17,165 bases of DNA, from the NCBI GenBank assembly GCA_038216155.1, contig JBBQQH010000062.1:1-17165 (forward strand), read 5' to 3'. The notes under the pieces were generated by a model. It was not told the DNA's origin. It did not search any database and saw nothing but the letters and a program-made list of their open reading frames with translations. Shown here piece after piece: positions 8,281-15,016 of this stretch. The DNA is from SZAS-103 sp038216155. Lineage in GTDB: Bacteria > Pseudomonadota > Gammaproteobacteria > Xanthomonadales > Xanthomonadaceae. Both the position numbers and the translations under genes were made by a program. Position 1 is the first letter of the stretch, and the number at the start of each line of letters is the position of its first letter.

Positions 8281-9039
8281 TCAGCCCGATGTCGGCTTGC
8301 GCAAGAGCCATAGATAGTCGGGAAATACCCAGTACGCGGTGTCAGCGACCAGCAGCGCGAGCCGCTGTTTGGCCGATCCCGGCGCGACGAGGTCAGTCGC
8401 GGCGAACGCTTCCGGATCGGCGACCACCCGTCGCGTGTAGTCGATGCGCTCGAATCCGGCGACCAGTTTCTTGAGCTGCCAGTAAGTCAGCAGGGTCTCG
8501 TAGTAGTGGTCGCCGCGCCCGGCGAGGCGCAGATAGCGGTGGGCGAGGAATTTCGGAAGAATCGACAGGAATGGCAGCCGGTAGTCGCCCTCGCGGTAAA
8601 CTAGGCGGTTCTCGCAAGCGAAATAGCATACGCCGCCAGGCGCGAGGATTCGTCGGATCTCGACCATCATTCGCTGCGGGTCCGGCACGTGCTCGTAGAC
8701 GTGCGCGCAGACCACAACATCGACCGAGCCTTCCTGAAGTCCGGTCTCCATCGCATCGCCGACGCGGAACGTAATATGTTCGGATGCATTATGGCCGGTC
8801 GCGTGGACGATCGCCTTGGTGTCGATGTCGATGCCGGTGACGCGACCGAAATGCTCGCCGAGAATCTGGCTCATCGTCCCGGTGGAGCAGCCGACGTCGA
8901 GTACGTGGAATGGGCGCAGGTCGTCACCGAGGTGGTCGCGCAGGATGCGCAGCATCTTCTCGGCTTTGCGCGCGCGGTTGCCGGGATCGTAGTAGATCTC
9001 CGGGTGCATGTCGGAGAAGTTTTCCTGGTAACCCTTCAT
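8281..9039 (-). CDS. Class I SAM-dependent methyltransferase
   Basis: From the ATG at 9039 this is a 252-residue class I methyltransferase. Motif I VLDVGCSTG is at residues 47-55, an acidic end of beta-2 at 69-73 (GIDID), motif III-like DVVVCAHVYEHVPDP at 107-121 and LAPGG at 132-136. The start at 9039 was chosen because GGAG sits 6 nt upstream and the conserved fold begins soon after; the frame stays open to 9135, but that would overlap the preceding gene and adds unlikely sequence. The C-terminal half is basic and hydrophobic (residues ~155-175), suggesting a membrane-near substrate. It is the last gene of the minus-strand arm and ends 13 bp from the oppositely oriented dehydrogenase. Confidence 0.85.
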   Translation of the reverse strand: MKGYQENFSDMHPEIYYDPGNRARKAEKMLRILRDHLGDDLRPFHVLDVGCSTGTMSQILGEHFGRVTGIDIDTKAIVHATGHNASEHITFRVGDAMETGLQEGSVDVVVCAHVYEHVPDPQRMMVEIRRILAPGGVCYFACENRLVYREGDYRLPFLSILPKFLAHRYLRLAGRGDHYYETLLTYWQLKKLVAGFERIDYTRRVVADPEAFAATDLVAPGSAKQRLALLVADTAYWVFPDYLWLLRKPTSG

Positions 9040-9082
9040 CGCCTTCTCCGGTGGGCGGGGCTGGACGGTCGCGACGACGGCA

Positions 9083-9892
9083 TCAGCATTTCTCGTAGAC
9101 GACCCATCTGTACAGCACCAGCCGCCCGCAGGCAACGGCGCGGCCGGGACGCGGGCGGTCGAGCCACTCGGCCATCGCGCTCAGCCGCCGATACAGCGAG
9201 GGTACGCGCGTGCACACCGCCAGCAACGGCAGCATCAAGGTCATCCAGCGTGCGCAACCGGCGGCGCGTGGACGCCAATGGGCTGGGGCCAGTTCGGCGC
9301 GTACCTGCTCGAGCGAGAACCCCGGCATCGTCAGCGTTTCGTGGCGCTTGCGGCGCAGCACCGAGCGCACCGCCACATTGAACTCGCGGCTGGGCTCGAG
9401 CACCAGAATGCGTGCTCCGGGCTGCATGCAACGGTCGATTTCGCGCAGCGCGGCGGCGGCCGTGTCGCCGTCCAGGTACATCAGCGCGGTCACTGCGTAG
9501 GCGTGCGCGAACACACCGTCGGCGAACGGCAGTCGCGACAGCTCTGCACACACGGCGGGGCCGTGGTCGGCTGCGAAATCGACGCAGAAACGCGGCGCGA
9601 AGTCTATGCCGACCGGCGCGAGCCCGCAGTCGGCGGCAACGCCGGCAAGTCGCCCGTAGCCGCAGCCGACGTCGAGCGCGCGGTCCAACGTTGCGAGGGA
9701 AGGTTGTGATTGCGTAAGTGCTTGTGATGGGGCAAACGCCGCCCGCAATACCGCCTTATGCCAGCGGTCGATGGTGTCGTTGAGCAGCGGATGCAGGCCT
9801 TTCATCAAAACTGCGCGCGACTGCTTGCCGTGCACGCGTTGGCGTTCGATCCACTCGCTGCGCAGCTGCTGGTTGGTGTCGGGTCGGTTCAT
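9083..9892 (-). CDS. Class I SAM-dependent methyltransferase
   Basis: This is a second methyltransferase of the minus-strand arm, 269 residues from the ATG at 9892. Motif I ALDVGCGYG is at 72-80 and an acidic residue follows at about 96 (GIDFAPRF). LSRLPFADGVFAHAYAVTAL occupies the motif II/III region, and QPGARILVLEPSREF is in the usual post-motif position. The C-terminal ~70 residues are basic with hydrophobic stretches (MTLMLPLLAV) and may contact the membrane. The start was chosen because its ATG overlaps the TGA of the upstream membrane protein (ATGA), the arrangement of translationally coupled genes; an open frame continues upstream to 10213 inside that gene and is rejected. The substrate is unknown, probably a glycan hydroxyl or carboxyl. 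Confidence 0.83.
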   Translation of the reverse strand: MNRPDTNQQLRSEWIERQRVHGKQSRAVLMKGLHPLLNDTIDRWHKAVLRAAFAPSQALTQSQPSLATLDRALDVGCGYGRLAGVAADCGLAPVGIDFAPRFCVDFAADHGPAVCAELSRLPFADGVFAHAYAVTALMYLDGDTAAAALREIDRCMQPGARILVLEPSREFNVAVRSVLRRKRHETLTMPGFSLEQVRAELAPAHWRPRAAGCARWMTLMLPLLAVCTRVPSLYRRLSAMAEWLDRPRPGRAVACGRLVLYRWVVYEKC

Positions 9893-10866
9893 GGCGGAGT
9901 CGATCCGATCGCCGTGCTGCGACTGCGGGTTGCCGCGCTCCAGAGGGAGCAGAACAGCGCAGTGGCGAGTTCTCCAGCGGTGAGTGCGAGCCTCGTCACG
10001 ACACCGATAAACAGCAGCAGCGGCGCCGGGAACCCGCATGCGACTCCGATCCAGACGAACGCAGCTTCGCGCACGACTAGACCGGACGGAACCACCACCA
10101 CAAGCAGCGAGATCACCGCAGCAAGCAGGTAGGCGATGCCGACAACAATGCCGTCGGCGAAGGACAGCTCGTGCCCGAACCCGAGGGCCATGCCCAGCAG
10201 CATCGGCAGCCACTCGGCCATCAACACCAATGTGATGGCCAGTCCCGCGCGCCGACCGTAGGATTCGCTCGGCGGTTCGTCAACGAACCGTCGAAGAAAC
10301 GGCACTGCCAAAACCAACCGTTCGCACCACAAGCGCGCATGCGCATGCCATAACGCCAGCATCAGCAAGGGCAACGTCAGCAGCGGCCAGCCGGAATTCA
10401 GGAAATAGCTAGCTAGTAGAATGCCTGCGAATGCAAAGGTCCATGCGTAGTCGAACAGCATCTGCACAAGCAATGCCATTACGATCGTACTGCCGCGCAC
10501 TCGCCCGGTAAGCAGCCTCACTTGGAACATGACGCCGACCACTTTGCCCGGCACGTACCGCGCGATCTGCCCGAGCGCGTACGCCATCGCAACGCGTGCC
10601 GGCTGCTGCCCGTGCACCTGCAGTCGCCCCACTTCCAACACATGGTAGGCCACACTCAGCAGCAGCGTGCCGGTGGTGCCAGCTAGCAGCAGCAGCGCTT
10701 CGCCAATGCCTATCGCATACGCAAACCCGCGGAGCTGAACGATGCCGCCGGAGAGGCTGCGCCACAGGTAGGCCGCGCTGACGATCACCAGCAGAATGCC
10801 GGCGACCAAGCGCAGTCGCGATCCCATGCGGCGAGTCGGAGTCGCGTCGGCGGAGCTGTCGGTCAT
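9889..10866 (-). CDS. LPG-synthase-type integral membrane protein (UPF0104 family; possible lipid flippase)
   Basis: This protein has about eight hydrophobic helices and the marks of the lysylphosphatidylglycerol-synthase transmembrane family: QIARYVPGKVVG in the first half and VVVPSGLVVREAAFVW in the second. It lacks the soluble C-terminal aminoacyltransferase domain of MprF, so it is a stand-alone membrane module. Such modules occur in many polysaccharide clusters and are suspected of moving lipid-linked sugars or phospholipids; no mechanism is proven for this subfamily. An ATG at 10866 gives 325 residues; a GTG at 10899 overlapping the aminotransferase stop would add 11 residues and is also possible. 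The 3' end overlaps the next methyltransferase by 4 bp. In context it could present a glycolipid donor at the periplasmic face. Confidence 0.82.
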   Translation of the reverse strand: MTDSSADATPTRRMGSRLRLVAGILLVIVSAAYLWRSLSGGIVQLRGFAYAIGIGEALLLLAGTTGTLLLSVAYHVLEVGRLQVHGQQPARVAMAYALGQIARYVPGKVVGVMFQVRLLTGRVRGSTIVMALLVQMLFDYAWTFAFAGILLASYFLNSGWPLLTLPLLMLALWHAHARLWCERLVLAVPFLRRFVDEPPSESYGRRAGLAITLVLMAEWLPMLLGMALGFGHELSFADGIVVGIAYLLAAVISLLVVVVPSGLVVREAAFVWIGVACGFPAPLLLFIGVVTRLALTAGELATALFCSLWSAATRSRSTAIGSTPP

Positions 10867-10888
10867 CGCGCGTACGCCGTCAACCACA

Positions 10889-12061
10889 TCAGTCGGCACT
10901 CAGCACATTCCTCACTGCCGTGACGACGCGCTCCACGTCGGCATCGTCTAGCTTCGGCGACAACGGCAAGCTCACGGTGCCGCGCCCGATCCGCATAGCG
11001 TGCGGGAACTGTTCGGGCCGCCAGCCAAAGCGCTGCTGGTAGTAAGGGTGTTCCGGCACCGACATGTAGTGGACGCCGGTGCCGATGCGGAGGGCGTTCA
11101 TCGCGTCGAGGAATCCATCGCGGGTGATGCCGCTGCGCGCCTCCTCGATTTGCACGGTGTACAGATGATAGGCGTGCCGCGTGTGCGCTTCTGGTTCGGC
11201 CGGTAGGCCAAGTGGCATGTCCGCAAAGGCCTGCTGGTAGCGGTCCCAGATCGCGCGCCTACGCTGCCAACTGCGCTCGACCCGCGCGAGCTGGTGCAGT
11301 CCGATCGCGGCTTGGAGGTCCATCATGTTGTATTTGAAGCCCGCCTCGACGACCTGATAGTGCTTGTACCCCTGGTCGCCAAAGCGGTGCCACGCGTCCT
11401 TGCTCATGCCGTGCAGGGCGAGCATGCGCGCGCGCGCGATTTGCTCTTCGTTGCGGCCGGTGATCATCCCGCCTTCACCGGTCGCGACGTTTTTGGTCGC
11501 GTAGAAGCTGAAGCATCCGAAGTCGCCGAACGTGCCTGCCTTCGTGTCGTGGTATTCGGTTTCGATCGCGTGCGCGCAATCCTCGATAACCATCAGATCG
11601 TGGCGTTTTGCGATCACCATGATCCTGTCCATATCGCAGGAACGGCCAGCGAAATGGACCGGCACGATCGCGCGCGTGCGAGGCGTGATCGCAGCCTCCA
11701 ATGCATCAGGATCGATATTTTGTGTAACGGGGTCGATATCAGCCAGCACCGGCGTGAGCCCCGCATGGATGATCGCGTTGACGCTTGCGCAGAACGTCAT
11801 AGGCGTAGTCACTACTTCCGCGCCAGGCTCCAGGCCGGCGGCGACCAAGCTGACGTGCAACGCGGCAGTGCACGAGTTGACCGCAGCGACGCGCGTCGCA
11901 TCGAGACCCTTGTAGGCGGCGAAGTCGCGTTCGAACTGCGCAACCCGCGGGCCGGTACCAAGCCATCCGGAATGCATGCAGGCGACGACTTCGTCGATCT
12001 CGGCGTTTTCGATCAGCGGTGCGCCGAATACCAGGAAAGGAAATGTACTGTCGGTTGTCAT
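10889..12061 (-). CDS. DegT/DnrJ/EryC1/StrS family PLP-dependent sugar aminotransferase
   Basis: This 390-residue enzyme (from the ATG at 12061) belongs to the aminotransferases that install an amino group on keto-sugar nucleotides, normally with glutamate as donor. The PLP lysine is K190 in FYATKNVATGEGGM, the pyridoxal ring-stacking and N1-binding region is IEDCAHAIE near 159-167, and PVHFAGRSCDMD at about 134-145 is characteristic of this family. Length and start (PFLVFGAPLIENAEI) match ArnB/PseC/PglE/WlbE-type enzymes; the exact product cannot be assigned. The frame is open to 12286, but that part overlaps the upstream gene. It lies 61 bp after the TMTC-like gene with GGGGCGGA about 8 nt before the start. 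Its keto-sugar substrate must come from enzymes encoded here or elsewhere. Confidence 0.92.
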   Translation of the reverse strand: MTTDSTFPFLVFGAPLIENAEIDEVVACMHSGWLGTGPRVAQFERDFAAYKGLDATRVAAVNSCTAALHVSLVAAGLEPGAEVVTTPMTFCASVNAIIHAGLTPVLADIDPVTQNIDPDALEAAITPRTRAIVPVHFAGRSCDMDRIMVIAKRHDLMVIEDCAHAIETEYHDTKAGTFGDFGCFSFYATKNVATGEGGMITGRNEEQIARARMLALHGMSKDAWHRFGDQGYKHYQVVEAGFKYNMMDLQAAIGLHQLARVERSWQRRRAIWDRYQQAFADMPLGLPAEPEAHTRHAYHLYTVQIEEARSGITRDGFLDAMNALRIGTGVHYMSVPEHPYYQQRFGWRPEQFPHAMRIGRGTVSLPLSPKLDDADVERVVTAVRNVLSAD

Positions 12062-12122
12062 GTCAAGTCCGCCCCGTAATTCCCAGCTGAAAGACTGCCA
12101 AGCCGCCCCGTGCCGATGCATG

Positions 12123-14087
12123 TTATCGCGGATTGTTGTGTTGCAATCCGTCGCGCATCGCCTCCGCGCTGCGCCGCAGCGGAAGATTCTTAGTCCTGAT
12201 ATCGAGAAACCAGCTCTTGGGCCATGGTGCGGGGGTACTATCGCTGCGATCGAGGTAGTGCAGTGCCTGCTCCGGCAGACCCGCACTCAACAGATGGATA
12301 GCCTGCTCGCGCGGCACTAGCGGATTCGGGCGCAATGCATAGGAGAGATCCATCTCGCGCATCAGGCCGTCAAGGTCGCGATCTGCCAATGCCAGTTTCG
12401 CCAGTTCGTAGTGCATGTAGCCGCGCGTATCGTCGTCGCGGCTGAATCTGGGGTTGGCCAGCAGGGCCGCTATGAGCTGGCGGGTAGCTGTCGCCTCGAG
12501 CGTGCCATGACACCGATCGGTTCCGATTGCCTGCTTCCCGAAAGCGCTCACCACGTCAGGAATCGCGCGGCCGTAGCGAGTCGTTCCGGCTATCGTCACG
12601 AGCGATTGCCATTGTCCGGGCGCTAATCCCCGGTCGAGACAGTCGATCAGTGTGCGCTGGAATCGCAGTTCATCATGTTCGGGAAACCGAACGATCGCGG
12701 CATCAAAGGTGTCACGAGCAAGCTCGCGGGCGCCGCGGTCATAATAATAGATCCCCAGGGTTTGAGTTGCGCGTATCGAGTCCGGGCTCTGTCGTGCCCA
12801 AACCAATGTCAATTTACCCCGGTCCCCCCAGATGCCGGCGTTGTACCGAGTCAAGAACGCTGCCGAGCAGATCCAAACGACAAGCAGGGCCACGGCCGCA
12901 TAAAGATACCTGCGCGGAGTCGCGCAAGCCAGGTAGGCCAACGCGAACAGCGGGCCTACCATCGGGAGGTAGTTACGGTGCTCGAAATAGAGTTCCAGTG
13001 GCACCACTGTTGACTCAATCAAATGGCCAGCGAAGAACCACAACACCGCGAAGCTGTAGACCGGATAGCGGCGACGCAGCCAAACCGAGGAGCATGCCAA
13101 TGCGCAAATTCCGATCAGCGCGACGATTGTCGACGCCGGGTCGAGCAGCGAATGGGACACGACATAGTCGTCGTGAAAGATGCCTTGGCCTCCGATACGC
13201 GGGAGCAGAATCATGCCCAGATACTGGAAAAGGATTCTCGGCTCGGTAAGGAGGCGCTCGGTGAGGCTGAAATTGACGTAGTGGTAGTCCCTCAGCAAGC
13301 TGTCATGATGGACAAGCGCCAGCGACAGCAGCAGCAATATCGGCGCCGCGGTGCCCCATAGCAGCAGGCCCCTATTGAACGGGCGAAGTTGCAGCACACG
13401 GTCGCGCAGCAATGTTAGGTTGAGTGCGGTTGCATAGGCGAAAATCAGCGCGCCGTTTTCCTTGCACAGCAGCGCGATGGTGCCAAATAAACCGAGAGAG
13501 ATGCCGGCAGCGGCGACTCGCGCGAACTCCGGCAGTCGTGCCACGTCGAGGACTTTGAGGTACGCCAGCAACCCCGCCAGCATGAAAACCGTCGAAAGGA
13601 TGTTCATGCGTTGGACCACCAGCATGGTGGCGGAGAGTTGCATGGGTTGCAGCAGCCACATGGCAGTGCAAGCGAGCGCAATGACCGCCGGCACCATGGC
13701 CGTTTCGCGATTGCGCAGTTTAGCCAACAACAGTGCCAACCAGAACACTAGCGTGCCGGCAACCAGATGGAACAGGATGTTGTCGCGCTTGAAGGCTGCT
13801 GGGAGTGTCGGCCAGGTCGAGTCCTCAATCAGGAAGCTCAGCGCGGCCAGGGGGCGCCCGGGGTTGTCGAGAAACGCGTAGAGATAGTAGCCGAGCGACT
13901 CGCGATTGATGTGACCACCCAGTTCTGCCAGGTTTTGCAGGTTGGGGAAATCGTCGAATACGAACGGACCGGTGGTGGCTGGCCAGAAACACCAAGCCGC
14001 CAGTAGCAACAGTATCCAGAGACCGAGCCCGACGCGGTACGAACGTCCGGAATTGCCATCATCAAGGGTGTTGTTGGCCACGAACAT
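12123..14087 (-). CDS. Multi-pass membrane protein resembling TMTC/GT-C O-glycosyltransferases, with C-terminal TPR-like region; candidate pilin O-glycosyltransferase
   Basis: This 654-residue protein has a helix at about 20-37, then a first extracytoplasmic loop with FVFDDFPNLQNL (about 42-53) and RPLAALSF (about 78-85). NILFHLVAGTLVFWLAL (about 103-119), QPMQLSATMLVVQRMNILST (about 147-166) and further helices to about residue 430 follow. The order FDD, RPL, H-x-x-x and P-x-Q-x-x-x-x-x-x-x-x-R-x-x-x-L-S-T is that of GT-C transferases of the TMTC/DUF1736 type, which use polyprenyl-phosphate sugars; the acidic pair D45-D46 would be catalytic. The last ~200 residues are soluble and look like degenerate TPRs (RGARELARDTFDAAIVRFPE). 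I place the start at 14087 because AAGGA is 4 nt from it; a GTG at 14090 is alternative. It directly follows pilA, so glycosylation of PilA is a reasonable inference. Confidence 0.8.
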   Translation of the reverse strand: MFVANNTLDDGNSGRSYRVGLGLWILLLLAAWCFWPATTGPFVFDDFPNLQNLAELGGHINRESLGYYLYAFLDNPGRPLAALSFLIEDSTWPTLPAAFKRDNILFHLVAGTLVFWLALLLAKLRNRETAMVPAVIALACTAMWLLQPMQLSATMLVVQRMNILSTVFMLAGLLAYLKVLDVARLPEFARVAAAGISLGLFGTIALLCKENGALIFAYATALNLTLLRDRVLQLRPFNRGLLLWGTAAPILLLLSLALVHHDSLLRDYHYVNFSLTERLLTEPRILFQYLGMILLPRIGGQGIFHDDYVVSHSLLDPASTIVALIGICALACSSVWLRRRYPVYSFAVLWFFAGHLIESTVVPLELYFEHRNYLPMVGPLFALAYLACATPRRYLYAAVALLVVWICSAAFLTRYNAGIWGDRGKLTLVWARQSPDSIRATQTLGIYYYDRGARELARDTFDAAIVRFPEHDELRFQRTLIDCLDRGLAPGQWQSLVTIAGTTRYGRAIPDVVSAFGKQAIGTDRCHGTLEATATRQLIAALLANPRFSRDDDTRGYMHYELAKLALADRDLDGLMREMDLSYALRPNPLVPREQAIHLLSAGLPEQALHYLDRSDSTPAPWPKSWFLDIRTKNLPLRRSAEAMRDGLQHNNPR

Positions 14088-14132
14088 CACTTCCTTGCGT
14101 CTGCCTGTCGGTTACAACCCGCAGCATGCGCC

Positions 14133-14179
14133 AAAAAAAACCCCCGTTGCCGGGGGCTCTTTTCAGCCAGATACTGGCT
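14133..14179 (-). terminator. Rho-independent terminator of pilA, preceded by a second hairpin
   Basis: On the minus strand, just after the pilA TGA, comes a hairpin AGCCAG-TAT-CTGGCT (14165-14179 region). A strong terminator follows: CCCCCG (14156-14151), loop GCAA, CGGGGG (14146-14141) and eight Ts (14140-14133). The upstream A-rich stretch can extend the stem. A terminator of this strength should end most pilA transcripts and leave limited read-through into the glycosyltransferase gene. Confidence 0.93.
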
Positions 14180-14617
14180 TCAACGGCAGGTCGACGGCCG
14201 ATACTTCGAGATCAGCGTACCGCCGGTGACGCAGCTCCAACGCATGGAACCGTCGGCGTCGACGAAGGTCGGCGTCAGAAGCAGAGTGGTGCTGCTGAGC
14301 GGCGCAGTGCTGGTATAGGTGATGGTGATGACGCCCGTGCCATTCGCGGCGGAAACGCTCTTGACGTTATTGCCAAAAATGCTGGTCGCCGGCGGCAGGC
14401 CATACGACAGGTTGGCGACAGACGGGTACGAACCAAGCGTCTGACGCGTCTCGGCGACAGCCAACTTGGCTGCGTCTGCAACGCTGAGTCCTTCAGACAC
14501 CTTGGCGCGGACGGCGTAGTCCTGATAGGCCGGGATGGCGATGGCGGCAAGGATGCCGATAATCGCGATCACGATCATCAGTTCGATCAGGGTGAAGCCT
14601 TTCTGCATCTTGTTCAT
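14180..14617 (-). CDS. pilA: Major type IV pilin PilA
   Basis: This is the 145-residue prepilin of the type IV pilus. A 7-residue basic leader (MNKMQKG) precedes the PilD cleavage site, giving mature F8 and the invariant Glu at mature position 5 (FTLIE). The hydrophobic alpha1 helix IELMIVIAIIGILAAIAIP follows. The C-terminal disulfide loop is formed by C129 and C144, two residues from the end. Residues ~98-117 form a Ser/Thr-rich strand region (YTSTAPLSSTT), and Ser/Thr also occur at S142-T143 in the loop; these are possible O-glycan acceptors. AAGGAA lies 6 nt upstream of the ATG. The gene has its own sigma-54 promoter and terminator, so it is a monocistronic unit between pilR and the glycan cassette. 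Confidence 0.98.
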   Translation of the reverse strand: MNKMQKGFTLIELMIVIAIIGILAAIAIPAYQDYAVRAKVSEGLSVADAAKLAVAETRQTLGSYPSVANLSYGLPPATSIFGNNVKSVSAANGTGVITITYTSTAPLSSTTLLLTPTFVDADGSMRWSCVTGGTLISKYRPSTCR

Positions 14618-14725
14618 GTTGATTCCTTAGAGTGGTGGGTTAACTAACCGTGCGTGCCCCGCTGGTTGCTACGAGCCTCTTCCCTGGGAGCGTTGCATCC
14701 AAGGGGGAGCATGCGAAGTGCTTGT

Positions 14726-14741
14726 TGCAAGCTCCGTGCCA
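14726..14741 (-). promoter_or_regulatory. Sigma-54 (RpoN) promoter of pilA
   Basis: The minus strand reads TGGCACGGAGCTTGCA, an exact match to the RpoN consensus TGGCACG-N4-TTGCW with the invariant GG (-24) and GC (-12) correctly spaced. Transcription should start near 14715, giving a leader of about 98 nt before pilA. RpoN promoters need an enhancer-binding protein, and PilR, encoded next to it, is the known activator of pilA in related bacteria. Confidence 0.93.
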
Positions 14742-14824
14742 ACTGCGAAATGAGAAATGGCTCACAGTTAACGTTCGCTCAGCTTGAGCGGAATCTGCCG
14801 ATTGCGCAAGTCGTCAATTGGTGC

Positions 14825-14851
14825 GGTCAGGAAGTGACGCGCTTGGTCAGG
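14825..14851. promoter_or_regulatory. Candidate PilR enhancer sites (two GGTCAGG boxes, 20 bp apart)
   Basis: GGTCAGG occurs at 14825-14831 and again at 14845-14851, a 20-bp period close to two helical turns. The boxes lie about 110-136 bp upstream of the predicted pilA start of transcription, the usual distance for NtrC-family activators. The match to a PilR site is inferred from position only. Confidence 0.4.
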
Positions 14852-14902
14852 TGCCGGCGTTTGAAAACCCGGGGACCTGGTATGTGTTTCGAAATTCTTG
14901 GC

Positions 14903-14966
14903 TCTTCAACGGAGAAATAAAGCTTTCCGCTTTCTCTTCAACGGAGAAATAAAGCTTTCCGCTTTC
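14903..14966. repeat. Perfect 32-bp tandem duplication between pilR and pilA
   Basis: The 32-bp unit beginning TCTTCAACGGAGAAATAAAG occupies 14903-14934 and is repeated without a mismatch at 14935-14966. Each copy contains a small hairpin AAAGC-TTTCC-GCTTT (14919-14933 and 14951-14965). On the minus strand each hairpin is followed by ATTTC, so the pair may act as a weak double terminator 51 nt after pilR. Exact identity suggests a recent duplication or slippage. Confidence 0.95.
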
Positions 14967-15016
14967 GCCCAGCAGACGACCCCTAACCGATTGGGTCGGC
15001 GACTTTCCATGCCAGG

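Larger units (their letters stand above)
14618..15016 (-). promoter_or_regulatory. pilA upstream regulatory region between pilR and pilA
   Basis: This 399-bp gap separates the pilR stop from the pilA start. In transcription order it holds a 32-bp tandem duplication, a pair of GGTCAGG boxes and a consensus sigma-54 promoter (each listed separately). A leader of roughly 100 nt follows, containing the near-palindrome GGTTAACTAACC (14638-14649), then the AAGGAA ribosome binding site. No small coding region with a ribosome binding site was recognised. Confidence 0.85.

Noticed and set aside
8276..8288. CGGGCTCAGCCCG as a bidirectional terminator
   Set aside because: Realistic stem of only 4 bp once a loop is allowed, and no T-tract on either side.
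9893..10213. N-terminal extension of the second minus-arm methyltransferase
   Set aside because: It is an alternate frame of the LPG-type membrane protein gene; the ATGA overlap at 9889-9892 gives a natural start.
12062..12286. N-terminal extension of the DegT aminotransferase frame
   Set aside because: It overlaps the 3' end of the TMTC-like gene and has no family similarity; the fold begins right after the ATG at 12061.
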